A stretch of DNA of 64,000 bases from Actinospineispora acaciae DSM 45401. GTDB taxonomy: Bacteria > Actinomycetota > Actinomycetes > Mycobacteriales > Pseudonocardiaceae. A model generated the notes under the pieces. It did not search any database. It saw only the letters and a program-made list of their open reading frames with translations, and was not told the DNA's origin. Positions 16,140 through 24,790 of the stretch are shown one piece after another. The stretch spans positions 62,001-126,000 of the forward strand of contig NZ_JIAI01000003.1 of the NCBI RefSeq assembly GCF_000620785.1. The letters run 5' to 3'. Position numbers and translations under genes: made by a program. Position 1 is the first letter of the stretch. Every line of letters begins with the position of its first letter.

Positions 16140-16763
16140 ATGGACGACAAGAGGCCGGCCCGTCGGCGCTACAGCCGGGCCGAGCGGGAGCGGCAGATCC
16201 TGGACGCGGCCGCCGAGGTGTTCGCCGAGCGCGGCTACCACGCCGCGTCGATGGACGCCGTCGCCGAGCGGGTCGGAGTCACCAAGCCGGTGCTCTACGA
16301 CCACTTCGGCTCCAAGGAGGGCCTGCTGCTGGCCTGCATCGCCCGGGCCCGCCAGGAGCTGCTGACCGTCACGTCCAAGGCGGTGGCCGCCGCCAGCAGC
16401 CAGGAGGACATGGTCCGCCGGGGATTCCGCGCGTTCTTCGACTTCCTGGACTCCCAGGGCGGCTCCTGGACGCTGCTCTACGAGGGCGCGACGACGCCGG
16501 TGGGCGCCGCCCTGGAGGCCCTGGAGGACATCCGCCGCCAGCAGACCGAGTTCGTGGTCGGCCTGCTCGGCCTGCAGGCGCCGGGCGCCGACCCGCGCCG
16601 CCTGGAGGGCTACGCGCAGGTCATCGTCGGCGCCAGCGAGCGGCTCGCGCTCTGGCGGGGCCGGCGCGGCGACATCAGCGCGGACGAGGCCACCGAGTAC
16701 CTGATGGACATGGTCTGGACGGGCATGGCCGGAAAGATGGACCGGGGCGGCGCGCGACAATAG
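16140..16763 (+). CDS. TetR-family regulator
   Basis: A 207-residue protein with a textbook TetR HTH (RERQILDAAAEVFAERGYHA, then SMDAVAERVGVTKPVLYDHFGSKEGLL). ATG 16140 is chosen because TAGGCT (16128-16133) lies 6 nt upstream, giving a leaderless start; GTG 16137 is the alternative. The ligand domain is helical with no further hallmark. It probably binds the adjacent 14-bp-spaced sites and controls the monooxygenase. Its stop codon overlaps the promoter of the next gene. Confidence 0.87.
   Translation: MDDKRPARRRYSRAERERQILDAAAEVFAERGYHAASMDAVAERVGVTKPVLYDHFGSKEGLLLACIARARQELLTVTSKAVAAASSQEDMVRRGFRAFFDFLDSQGGSWTLLYEGATTPVGAALEALEDIRRQQTEFVVGLLGLQAPGADPRRLEGYAQVIVGASERLALWRGRRGDISADEATEYLMDMVWTGMAGKMDRGGARQ
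16756..16761 (+). promoter_or_regulatory. -10 box of leaderless siderophore-interacting gene
   Basis: GACAAT lies 7 nt before ATG 16769, overlapping the first base of the TetR stop codon. This gives the downstream gene its own leaderless promoter. Confidence 0.5.
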
Positions 16764-16768
16764 CGGCG

Positions 16769-17575
16769 ATGACCAGTATCGAACCCACCGTCACCGAGGG
16801 CACCAGGCACGCCGCGCACCGCACGCTGCGGGTGCTGCGCACCGAGCGGGTCACGCCCAGGATGGCCCGCGTCACCCTCGGCGGTGAGGAGCTGGCCGGC
16901 TACCCCCCGTTCGCCCCCGACCAGCGGATCAAGCTGTTCTTCCCGGTCGCCGGCCAGAGCCGCCCCGCCATGCCCCGGGCATCCTCGGGTGGCCCGGTCT
17001 GGCCGCCGGGCGAGCCGCGCCCGATCATCCGCAGCTACACCGTGCGGCGGTTCGACCCCGACGCCGGCGAGCTGGACGTGGACTTCGTGCTGCACGGCGA
17101 GCACGGCCCGGCGGCGGAGTGGGCCGCGCGCGCCGAGCCCGGCGACTGGGTGGGGGTGTCCGACCCCGGCGGCCGCTACCGCCCCGACGCCTCCGCCGGT
17201 GCGCACCTGATCATCGGCGACGAGTCCGCGCTGCCCGCGATCGCCACCGTCCTGGACGCGCTGCGCGACTTCGACGGCCCGATCGAGGCGTACATCGAGG
17301 TCGCCGACCCCGCCGAGGAACAGCCCCTGCCCACCACCGCGGCCACCCGCCCGCACTGGCTGCACCGGGGCGACGCCCCACCCGGCCGCCCGCTGCTCGA
17401 CGCGGTCCGGGCCGCCGAGCTCCCTACCGGCGTCCCACCGAGCCGCTGCCAGGCCTGGCTGTCCGCCGAGGCGACCGCCGTGCGGGACATCCGCGCGCAC
17501 CTCCTGGACGACCGCGCCCTCCCCCGCCGGATGATCTACGCCACCGGCTACTGGCGCGCCACCCGCCCTCGCTGA
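16769..17575 (+). CDS. Siderophore-interacting protein (SIP), FAD reductase
   Basis: A 268-residue protein of the ViuB/SIP family. The FAD-binding part has RSYTVRRFDPDAGELDVDFVLHGEHGPAAEWA (R-x-Y-T-x-R), then GDWVGVSDPGGRY, and the C-terminal NAD(P)H-binding part has HLIIGDESALPAI and a final IYATGYWR. The family reduces ferric siderophores in the cytoplasm to release iron. No siderophore genes adjoin here. A Pro-rich insert near residues 65-80 is unusual but does not break the domain. Convergent with the metallo-hydrolase gene. Confidence 0.9.
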   Translation: MTSIEPTVTEGTRHAAHRTLRVLRTERVTPRMARVTLGGEELAGYPPFAPDQRIKLFFPVAGQSRPAMPRASSGGPVWPPGEPRPIIRSYTVRRFDPDAGELDVDFVLHGEHGPAAEWAARAEPGDWVGVSDPGGRYRPDASAGAHLIIGDESALPAIATVLDALRDFDGPIEAYIEVADPAEEQPLPTTAATRPHWLHRGDAPPGRPLLDAVRAAELPTGVPPSRCQAWLSAEATAVRDIRAHLLDDRALPRRMIYATGYWRATRPR

Positions 17576-17590
17576 CGTCTCCGCGCCCGG

Positions 17591-18538
17591 TCAGGGCCGG
17601 CACGCGGCGGGCACCGGCGCGGACGACTCGGCCAGCAGCTCGCCGACCACCGCCTGGATGTTGCGCTGCCGCAGGTCGGGCAGGGACGCGACGCTGGGGT
17701 GGTCGGCATAGCGCCTGTCCAGCTCGGCGATGATCGAGCGTTGCTCGTCCGGCGTGACCTCGCGCCCGCCCGGTGAGGCGTCCGTTGTCGAGGGCCTGAC
17801 CAGCGCCCGGACCGTACGCAGGTAGTCGCGCTGCGCGTCGATGAGCGCGGCCGGTTCGCCGGGTGCGCCGTGCCCGGGGTAGAGCCGCTTCGCCGCCGGG
17901 AACCTGGCGCGCAGCTGGTCCAGGCCGGTCAGCCAGCCGCAGGTGTGCCCTTCCAACAGCGCGGGGGTGACGCGGTTGCCGACCAGGTCGCCGGCGAACA
18001 GCGCCCCGGTGTCCGGACGGTAGTAGGCCACCGCCGTGACGTCCTCGCCCGCGCCGAACTCCGCGGTCTCCAACCGAAGCCCGCCGGCGTCGACGGTCGC
18101 GCCGGGGGCGAGCAGGTGGTCCGGCACGACCGGCCTGGCCGGGTGGTCGTCGCCGAGCTGCTGGTGGGTGAGGGCGTAGAAGCCGAGCGGGTCGTCGCGG
18201 ACGGTCTGGGTGGTCACGGCGTCGGCGTAGATCGGCGCCGTCGGATAGGCATGGTGGAACACGGCGAGCCCGCCCACGTGGTCCGGGTGCGGATGGGTGA
18301 CCACGATGGCCACCACCGGCCGCCCGGTGGCCTGGATCCCGGCCAGCGCGCGGCGCCCGTCGGACAGCGTGCGCAGCCCGTCGACCAGCACCAACCCCTC
18401 CGGCGCGGTCATCCAGTAGACGTTCACCGAACCAGGGTTGTCCGAGGAGAACACCCCCACGGCGGCGTCGGCGGGCTGCCCCGCGCACCCGGCAAGGACC
18501 GCCGAGGCGACCACCGCGAGCAGCGCTCTCATGTTCAT
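17591..18538 (-). CDS. Secreted metallo-beta-lactamase-fold lipoprotein
   Basis: A 315-residue protein with a lipoprotein signal (LLAVVASAVLAGCAG, Cys near residue 17). The MBL fold carries THPHPDHVGG (H-x-H-x-D-H zinc site, about residue 80-90), HTCGW, and a late YPGHGAP (third metal His). It resembles exported quinoprotein-relay/MBL hydrolases of unknown substrate. The start is one of two close ATGs (18538 or 18532). It is divergent from a LysR gene 81 bp away; the gap contains three GCATCGC direct repeats (18560, 18593, 18608) that might be regulator contacts. Confidence 0.8.
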   Translation of the reverse strand: MNMRALLAVVASAVLAGCAGQPADAAVGVFSSDNPGSVNVYWMTAPEGLVLVDGLRTLSDGRRALAGIQATGRPVVAIVVTHPHPDHVGGLAVFHHAYPTAPIYADAVTTQTVRDDPLGFYALTHQQLGDDHPARPVVPDHLLAPGATVDAGGLRLETAEFGAGEDVTAVAYYRPDTGALFAGDLVGNRVTPALLEGHTCGWLTGLDQLRARFPAAKRLYPGHGAPGEPAALIDAQRDYLRTVRALVRPSTTDASPGGREVTPDEQRSIIAELDRRYADHPSVASLPDLRQRNIQAVVGELLAESSAPVPAACRP

Positions 18539-18619
18539 CGACACCCGGGGAGTGTGTGGGCATCGCGTTGCGGAGATCAATAGCCGTTCGTGCATCGCAG
18601 CGAGTAGCATCGCTCATCG

Positions 18620-19546
18620 ATGTGGGAAACGGTGGAGCTGCGCGAGATCCGGGTGTTCCTGGCGCTTGCCGAAGAGCTCCATTTCGGACGAACCGCCGAG
18701 CGGCTCGGCCTCACGCAGTCGCGGGTGAGCCAATCCCTGCGCGGGCTGGAGCACAAGCTCGGCGGACAATTGGTGCATCGAAACAGCCGGCGCGTCTCGC
18801 TCACGCCATTCGGCGAGCGTTTCCGCGCCGAGGCCGGCGATGCCTATGGCCGGCTGACCGACGTGCTCCGGCGCTCGTCCCCGGTGAACGGCCGCATGTC
18901 CGGAACCCTGCGGTTGGGCACCTTCGAACCGTGCTCGGCGGGGCCGCACCTGCTGGCGATCGTGGAGGCCTTCGAGGCGCGCCACACCGAGTGCGATGTC
19001 CTGGTCACCGAGATCTCGCACGGCACCGACCCGCTCGCCGCCCTGCGCCGGGGCGACGTCGACCTGCTGGCGATCCGGCTCCCGCTCGGTGACGCGGACG
19101 TCGTCATCGGCCCGGCGTTGACCCGCGAGCCCAGGGTGCTCGCGGTCGCCACCGACCATCCGCTGGCCGCGCGGGAGTCCGTCCACATCGACGACATTGC
19201 CGACAACGCCGTGACCGAATGCGCCGGCGTGCCGAAATCGATAATGGAAGCGTTCATCCCGACCCACACGCCGAGCGGGCGGCCCATCCCCCGAATACCG
19301 CGCAGCCCGGTCAAGCCTTTCGAACTGGCCGCCCTGGTGGCGAGGGGAAAGGTCGTCCACCCCACGGTTCCGTCCTTCGCCACCCACTTCGGACAGCCCG
19401 GAATCGGCTACGTGCCGATCACCGGAATGCCGCCGCTGGAATCCGCGCTGGTGTGGCCACGCGGCCGCGCCGACCGCCGCCGGGACGAGTTCGTCGACAT
19501 CGCGCGCCGAACCCTGGCCGACCACCGCGAAGAACGGCTCCGGTGA
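18620..19546 (+). CDS. LysR-family regulator
   Basis: A 308-residue LysR protein: HTH in VELREIRVFLALAEELHFGRTAE then GLTQSRVSQSLRGLEHKLGGQLVHR, followed by a C-terminal inducer domain. It is divergent from the metallo-hydrolase and probably regulates it. The gene's codon use is a little less GC-extreme than its neighbours near the 3' part (several ATA/AAT/GAA codons). It ends 24 bp before hairpin B. Confidence 0.87.
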   Translation: MWETVELREIRVFLALAEELHFGRTAERLGLTQSRVSQSLRGLEHKLGGQLVHRNSRRVSLTPFGERFRAEAGDAYGRLTDVLRRSSPVNGRMSGTLRLGTFEPCSAGPHLLAIVEAFEARHTECDVLVTEISHGTDPLAALRRGDVDLLAIRLPLGDADVVIGPALTREPRVLAVATDHPLAARESVHIDDIADNAVTECAGVPKSIMEAFIPTHTPSGRPIPRIPRSPVKPFELAALVARGKVVHPTVPSFATHFGQPGIGYVPITGMPPLESALVWPRGRADRRRDEFVDIARRTLADHREERLR

Positions 19547-19569
19547 CCAACGTTTCCCCAGCTCACGAC

Positions 19570-19613
19570 CCGTGAGTGGTAAGCGGTGCTATGGCACCGC
19601 TTACCACTCACGG
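19570..19613. terminator. Hairpin B between convergent genes
   Basis: A 19-bp perfect inverted repeat, left arm CCGTGAGTGGTAAGCGGTG, loop CTATGG. It is the same family as hairpin A, but the inner stem has changed on both sides (TAAGCG pairs with CGCTTA). It separates the LysR gene from the convergent beta-propeller gene. Confidence 0.75.
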
Positions 19614-19645
19614 CATCTGACCAGCGGAAACGTGGTGGAGGTCGC

Positions 19646-21091
19646 CTACCGGGTAATGCCGGTGTGCCCGAGCGAGTAGCGGCCGGTCTGCGGCCACACG
19701 CACAGCCCGTGCGGCCCCCTGCCCACCGGGATCCGCCTGATCAGGTGGCCGTCGTCGGTGGAGAGCACGTACACCGCGTTGTCGTACCGCCCGGACAGCC
19801 ACAGCTGCTTGCCGTCCGCGCTCAGCCCGCCCATGTCCGGGCTCGGCCGCCCCCCGCCCATGTGCGCGCCGCCGCCGCTGTGCACCATCTCCGCGCCGGC
19901 CCGCCCGCCCGGGATCTGCCATGTGGTCAGCGGCGCGCCGGTGTAGGCGTCGAGCACGCTCACCGAGCCCTCGTGCCGGTTGGTCACGAACAGCCGCTTG
20001 GCCTCGCGGTCGAGGTAGAGCCCGTGCGCCCCACCGCCGGTGGGGATGTGCCGGATCACCCTGGTGGCGGCGCCGTCGACCACCCACACGCCGTTGGAGT
20101 CCGAGTCGGCGATGTAGAACACCGAGCCGTCGGGGGCGAGCTTGACGTCCTGCGGGCCCATGCGGCGGTTGCGGTGCGGCATGTCGATGACCCGCAGCAG
20201 CCTGCGGCCTGGGACGTCGACCACGGCGGCCCTGCCGTCGAACTCGCAGCTGAACAGGGCGGTGCGGCCGTCCGGGGTGAAGTCGGCGTGGTCGATCCCG
20301 GCGCAGTTCGGGGTGAGCGTCTCGGCCTGGATCTTCCAGGTCCTGGGGTCGTACCAGATCAGCCGCCGCCGCGCCTCGGCGACCACGATGGCCGAGGAGC
20401 CGTCCGGCGCGAAGTACATGTTGTACGGGTCGATGACCGGGATGCGCGGGCCGGGCAGGCCGGTGTTCGGGTCGAACGGGGTGACGGTGTTGCCGAGGTC
20501 GTCGGTGGCGTACAGCGTCCGCATGTCGTGCGAGGGCACCACGTGCTGGACCTCGATCCCGGCCGGGTACCTGCCGATTACCTCGAAGCTGGCCTGGTCG
20601 ATCACCCAGACGTCGCCCGACTTGGTGTGCGGCACGTAGACCAGCGGCTTGGCGGTCTTGACCGCGTCGTTGAGCTTGCCGGCGGCGGCGTCGGAGTACA
20701 CGTTGCGCGGATCGGACACCGGCGGCATCCCGGGCAGCGGACCGGTGGCCGGTTCCGTTGGCGCCGGCGCGGGCGGAGCTGGGGCGGGGGCCACGGGCGG
20801 GGCCGGAGGGGCGGGAGGTACCTGAGAAACAGGAGGAGCAGGCGCGGCACCGGGGACCGGAGCGGGAACGGGGCCAGGCGCGGGAGCGGGAGCGGGCGCA
20901 GCACCAGGAACCGCTGCGGCGCCGGGAGCGGAAGCCGGCGGGGACCCCGGAGCGGCCGGCGGCGTCTCAGGCTTCGGACCCGAGTCCGCGCATCCGGCCA
21001 GCACCAGCGCGAGCAATACGGCGCCGCCGCGCCTTGTCCAGCGGGTTCGGGGGCGAATCGCTCGCACGGGCGGTGCGGACTTCCGGAGCAC
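19646..21091 (-). CDS. YVTN/YncE-type beta-propeller lipoprotein
   Basis: A 481-residue protein. After a lipobox (VLLALVLAGCAD, Cys near residue 28) comes a roughly 85-residue Pro/Ala-rich spacer, then repeated YVTN-like blades from about residue 135 (PLVYVPHTKSGDVWVIDQASFEVIGRYPAG; TLYATDDLGNTVTPFDP; LFVTNRHEGSVSVLDAYTGAP). The propeller is probably held away from the membrane by the spacer. Partner or ligand is unknown. The GTG start is supported by a leaderless promoter. Near residues 420-435 is a Gly/His/Met stretch (HSGGGAHMGGGRP) that could bind metal. Confidence 0.82.
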   Translation of the reverse strand: MLRKSAPPVRAIRPRTRWTRRGGAVLLALVLAGCADSGPKPETPPAAPGSPPASAPGAAAVPGAAPAPAPAPGPVPAPVPGAAPAPPVSQVPPAPPAPPVAPAPAPPAPAPTEPATGPLPGMPPVSDPRNVYSDAAAGKLNDAVKTAKPLVYVPHTKSGDVWVIDQASFEVIGRYPAGIEVQHVVPSHDMRTLYATDDLGNTVTPFDPNTGLPGPRIPVIDPYNMYFAPDGSSAIVVAEARRRLIWYDPRTWKIQAETLTPNCAGIDHADFTPDGRTALFSCEFDGRAAVVDVPGRRLLRVIDMPHRNRRMGPQDVKLAPDGSVFYIADSDSNGVWVVDGAATRVIRHIPTGGGAHGLYLDREAKRLFVTNRHEGSVSVLDAYTGAPLTTWQIPGGRAGAEMVHSGGGAHMGGGRPSPDMGGLSADGKQLWLSGRYDNAVYVLSTDDGHLIRRIPVGRGPHGLCVWPQTGRYSLGHTGITR

Positions 21092-21098
21092 GGCGGGC

Positions 21099-21104
21099 AG
21101 CGTA
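21099..21104 (-). promoter_or_regulatory. -10 box of leaderless beta-propeller gene
   Basis: On the minus strand TACGCT lies 7 nt before GTG 21091, the spacing seen for other leaderless genes here, and it decides the start codon. Confidence 0.55.
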
Positions 21105-21271
21105 GCGTCCACTCTCTGAGAAACCGCACCAAATTGACCAAGGCCACGCCGGACGAGGGCCACCGGCTCCGCCCGATCGAGCCGGACCAACCGGTGATCT
21201 CCGTGGCACACTGACCCCTGGCCACGGGGCTCACCGCCCCGATGCGCCCGACCTACCTCGGAGTGACGATC

Positions 21272-23293
21272 ATGCGCTACCTGGTCACCGGCGGCACCGG
21301 GTTCCTGGGTCGGCACCTGCTGGCACGGCTGCTCGCCCGCCCCGGGAACGAGACGGCCGAGATCACCTGCCTGGTCCGCTCGCCCGAGCGCCTGTCCGCC
21401 CGCACCGCCGACCTCCCCGGCCACGAACGCCTACACGCCCTTCGCGGCGACCTCACCGTGGACGGCCTCGGCCTGACCGACGACGACCTGGCCGCGCTGA
21501 ACAACGTCGACCACGTCGTCCACCTGGCCGCCGTCTACGACATGACGGCCAGCGACGCGGCGAACCGAGCGGCCAACGTCGAAGGCACCCGCCGGGTGGT
21601 CGAACTGGCCGAACGCATCGGCGCCGGCGTCCTGCACCACGTGTCCTCGGTCGCGGTCGCCGGCGACCACCGCGGCCGGTTCACCGAGTCCGACTTCGAC
21701 GCCGGCCAGCACCTGCACTCCCCGTACCACGCCACCAAGTTCGCCGCCGAGGCCCTGGTGCGTGCCCAGACCGGCGTGCCGTGGCGCGTCTACCGCCCGG
21801 CCATCGTGGTCGGCGACTCCCGCACCGGCGAGATGGACAAGGTCGACGGCCCGTACTACCTGCTGCCCGCCATCGACACCGTGGCCCGGATGATCAAACC
21901 GGCCGGTGCGGCCGGCCGCGCCGCGCCGATCCCGGTCCCCGACCTGGGCGCCACCACCGTCGTCCCGGTGGACTACGTGGCCGACGCCATGGTCGCCCTG
22001 ATGCACCGCGACGGCCTCGACGGCCGCGCGTTCCACCTGGTCTCCCCCGGCCCGCAGCCGGTCGCCGAGGTCTACAACTCCCTGGCCGAGGCCGCCGGCG
22101 CACCCAAGCTGGCCACCGTGATCCCGAACGCCGTGGCCGCGCCGGCCCGCTCGCTGGCCAACCTGGTTGGCGACCTGCTCGCGCGCGTACCCGAGGTGAC
22201 CGAGCTGCGCGACGCGGTGCTCACCGAGATCGGCATCCCGCCCGAGGTGTTGCCGCACCTGAGCTTCCCGACCGTGTTCGACGACACCCAGACCCGCGCC
22301 GCCCTGGCCGGGACCGACATCCACTGCCCCGACTTCGCCGACTACGCCCACACGCTCTACACCTACTGGCGCGAGCACCTGGACCCCAACCGCGCCCGCC
22401 GCCCCGGCCCGCGCGGCCCGCTGGACGGCCGCACCGTGATGATCACCGGCGCGTCCTCGGGCATCGGCAGGGAGACGGCGCTGCGCGTGGCCAAAGAGGG
22501 CGGCATCCCGCTCCTGGTGGCCCGCCGCGGCGACGAGCTGGAGAAGGTTCGCGGCGAGATCGAGGAGGCCGGCGGCCGCGCCGGCGCGTACACCTGCGAC
22601 ATCACCGACGCCGACTCGGTGGCCGAGCTGGTCAGCGCGGTGCTGGCCGACCACGGCGGGGTGGACATGCTGGTGAACAACGCCGGCCGGTCCATCCGCC
22701 GCTCGGTGCGCCTGTCCTACGACAGGTTCCACGACTACGAGCGCACCATGGCGATCAACTACTTCGGCGCGGTCCGCCTGACCCTCGCGCTGCTGCCGCA
22801 CATGTCGAGGCGCCGCTTCGGGCACATCGTGAACGTCTCCTCGATCGGCGTGCAGACCAACCCGCCGCGCTTCTCCGCCTACCTCGGCTCCAAGGCCGCC
22901 CTGGACGCGTTCGCCCGCGTGGTGGCCAGCGAGACCTACGGCGACGGCATCACGTTCACCACCATCCACATGCCGCTGGTCCGCACCCCGATGATCGCCC
23001 CGACCAACATCTACCGCGCGTTCCCCACCCGCTCGCCCGACGAGGCCGCCGACATGGTCCTGGACGCCCTCAAGCGCCGCCCCAAGCACATCGGCACCGC
23101 CCTGGGCACCATGGGTTCGCTGGCCTACACGCTCGCCCCCCGAGCCACCGACGCCCTCCTGCACGTCGCCTTCCGCGTCTTCCCCGACTCCGCCGCCGCG
23201 CGCGGCGACGAGGCCAGCGCCGCCACCGAGATGTCCGCCCTGTCCCGCGGCGCCCGCGCCATGGCCCGCGTCCTCCCCGGCATCCACTGGTAA
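21272..23293 (+). CDS. Bifunctional acyl-CoA reductase-type SDR fusion
   Basis: A 673-residue protein made of two dehydrogenase domains. Residues 1-370 are an extended SDR of the male-sterility/NAD_binding_4 kind (YLVTGGTGFLGRHLLARLL; catalytic SPYHATKFAAE). Residues about 385-640 are a classical SDR (GRTVMITGASSGIGRETAL; NNAGRSIRRS; NVSSIG and the YLGSKAA motif). This order and length match the mycobacterial AcrA1 (Rv3391) and Marinobacter FcrA-type enzymes that reduce fatty acyl-CoA to aldehyde or alcohol. GGAG lies 8 nt before ATG 21272. The stop codon leads directly into a half copy of the hairpin repeat. Confidence 0.85.
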   Translation: MRYLVTGGTGFLGRHLLARLLARPGNETAEITCLVRSPERLSARTADLPGHERLHALRGDLTVDGLGLTDDDLAALNNVDHVVHLAAVYDMTASDAANRAANVEGTRRVVELAERIGAGVLHHVSSVAVAGDHRGRFTESDFDAGQHLHSPYHATKFAAEALVRAQTGVPWRVYRPAIVVGDSRTGEMDKVDGPYYLLPAIDTVARMIKPAGAAGRAAPIPVPDLGATTVVPVDYVADAMVALMHRDGLDGRAFHLVSPGPQPVAEVYNSLAEAAGAPKLATVIPNAVAAPARSLANLVGDLLARVPEVTELRDAVLTEIGIPPEVLPHLSFPTVFDDTQTRAALAGTDIHCPDFADYAHTLYTYWREHLDPNRARRPGPRGPLDGRTVMITGASSGIGRETALRVAKEGGIPLLVARRGDELEKVRGEIEEAGGRAGAYTCDITDADSVAELVSAVLADHGGVDMLVNNAGRSIRRSVRLSYDRFHDYERTMAINYFGAVRLTLALLPHMSRRRFGHIVNVSSIGVQTNPPRFSAYLGSKAALDAFARVVASETYGDGITFTTIHMPLVRTPMIAPTNIYRAFPTRSPDEAADMVLDALKRRPKHIGTALGTMGSLAYTLAPRATDALLHVAFRVFPDSAAARGDEASAATEMSALSRGARAMARVLPGIHW

Positions 23294-23303
23294 CCACTCA
23301 CGG
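23291..23303 (+). repeat. Half copy of the 3'-end hairpin repeat
   Basis: TAACCACTCACGG, the right arm of the hairpin family at 14539, 19570, 50888 and 51081, starts exactly at the stop codon of the acyl-CoA reductase gene. No left arm is found nearby, so it cannot fold alone. Confidence 0.6.
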
Positions 23304-23440
23304 CCCACGTCGCGGGGATCGTTTTCCTTGTGCTGCACGGCTGTTCAGGTGAAGGGTGCACTGATCAGGTGACGTGGCGTGTGATCCGGGCTACATTCCC
23401 GGCCATTACGCGCCCGCCTCTGGAGATCGGAGACGACGTG

Positions 23441-24790
23441 ATGAGCACGCCGCACAGCAGCGAGCCCGGGCGGCTGGACGAGCGGTCGATCCGCAAGATC
23501 GCCATGCTCAGCCTGGTCGGGGCCAGCGTCGAGTGGTTCGACTTCTTCCTCTACGGCACGGCGGCCGCCCTGGTCTTCCCCAAGCTGTTCTTTCCCAACG
23601 CCGACCCGGCGGTCGGGGTGTTGCTCGCGTTCGCCACCTTCGGGGTGGGGTTCGTCGCCCGGCCGGTCGGCGGCGTCATCTGGGGCCACTTCGGTGATCG
23701 GTACGGACGCAAGCAGGCGTTCCTGACCGCGCTGCTGACGATGGCGGTGGGCAGCGTGCTGATCGGCCTGATGCCGACCTACGCCGCCATCGGGGTGGCC
23801 GCGCCGATCCTGCTCACCGTGCTGCGGTTCGTGCAGGGCCTCGCGGTCGGCGGGCAGTGGGGCGGCGGCGTGCTGCTGGCCACCGAGTACGCCCCGGCCG
23901 GCAAGCGCGGCTACTACGGCAGCTTCGCCCACATCGGGGTGCCGATCGGCGTGCTGCTCGGGGTGGTGGCGTTCTTCTTCCTGAACCAGAGCATGAGCCC
24001 GGAGGCGTTCCTCGGCTACGGCTGGCGGATCCCGTTCGTGGCCAGCATCGTGCTGGTCGCCGTCGCGCTCTACGCCAAGGCGCGTCTGGAGGACACCCCG
24101 GCGTTCCAGCACCTGCAGCGGCTGGCCGCCGAGGACGCCGAGCAGGACGTCGTCAGCCGCTCCCCGATCGTCGAGGTGATGCGGACCTCGTGGGCGCGGG
24201 TGCTGTTGGCCGGCGGCGCGTTCACGGTGGTCAACACCACGTTCTACCTGTACATCACGTTCAGCGTGGACTACGGCACCCGGATCCTGAGCATGTCAAG
24301 GGCCAGCGTGCTGCTGGCGCTGGCCATCGTCTCGGTGCTCCAGATCCCGCTGCTCGCCATCTTCGCCGCGATCTCCGACCGGATCGGGCGGCGCCCGATG
24401 TACCTGGCCGGCGCGATCGGCACGGCGGTCTGGGCGTTCCCGCTGTTCTGGCTGATGGACACCCGCACCGGCTGGGGCATGACGCTGGCCCTGCTCGGCG
24501 GCCAGACCGTGCTGAGCATGATGTACGGCCCGCTGGCCGCGTTCTTCTCCGAGCTGTTCAACGCCCGGCTGCGCTACAGTGGCGCGTCGCTGGGCTACCA
24601 GCTCGGCGCGCTGCTCGGCGGGGCGGTGTCCTCGATCATCGCCGTCGAGCTGTACCGCGTGTTCGGCAGCAGCGTGCCGATCTCGCTCTACATCATCCTG
24701 GTGTCCGTGATCGCGGTGGCCTGCACGCTGGCGCTGACCGAGACCTACCAGCACGACCTGGACGACGCCGAGGAGGCACTCGCGCGTTAG
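23441..24790 (+). CDS. MHS-family metabolite:H+ symporter
   Basis: A 449-residue MFS protein with twelve helices. The start of helix 1 (VGASVEWFDFFLYGTAAALVFP) and GGVIWGHFGDRYGRKQAFL (motif A) followed by RFVQGLAVGGQWGGGVLLATE are diagnostic for the metabolite:H+ symporter family (ShiA, ProP, KgtP, citrate carriers). It probably imports a carboxylate or betaine. ATG 23441 has GGAG 8 nt upstream. It converges (4-bp overlap) on a CoA-ligase/amidohydrolase operon, so it may supply the acid for that pathway; this is inference. Confidence 0.88.
   Translation: MSTPHSSEPGRLDERSIRKIAMLSLVGASVEWFDFFLYGTAAALVFPKLFFPNADPAVGVLLAFATFGVGFVARPVGGVIWGHFGDRYGRKQAFLTALLTMAVGSVLIGLMPTYAAIGVAAPILLTVLRFVQGLAVGGQWGGGVLLATEYAPAGKRGYYGSFAHIGVPIGVLLGVVAFFFLNQSMSPEAFLGYGWRIPFVASIVLVAVALYAKARLEDTPAFQHLQRLAAEDAEQDVVSRSPIVEVMRTSWARVLLAGGAFTVVNTTFYLYITFSVDYGTRILSMSRASVLLALAIVSVLQIPLLAIFAAISDRIGRRPMYLAGAIGTAVWAFPLFWLMDTRTGWGMTLALLGGQTVLSMMYGPLAAFFSELFNARLRYSGASLGYQLGALLGGAVSSIIAVELYRVFGSSVPISLYIILVSVIAVACTLALTETYQHDLDDAEEALAR

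Noticed and set aside
21205..21240. Possible terminator CCCCTGG-CCACGGGG before the acyl-CoA reductase gene
   Set aside because: Short imperfect stem in a gene-upstream position; not distinguishable from random GC-rich pairing.
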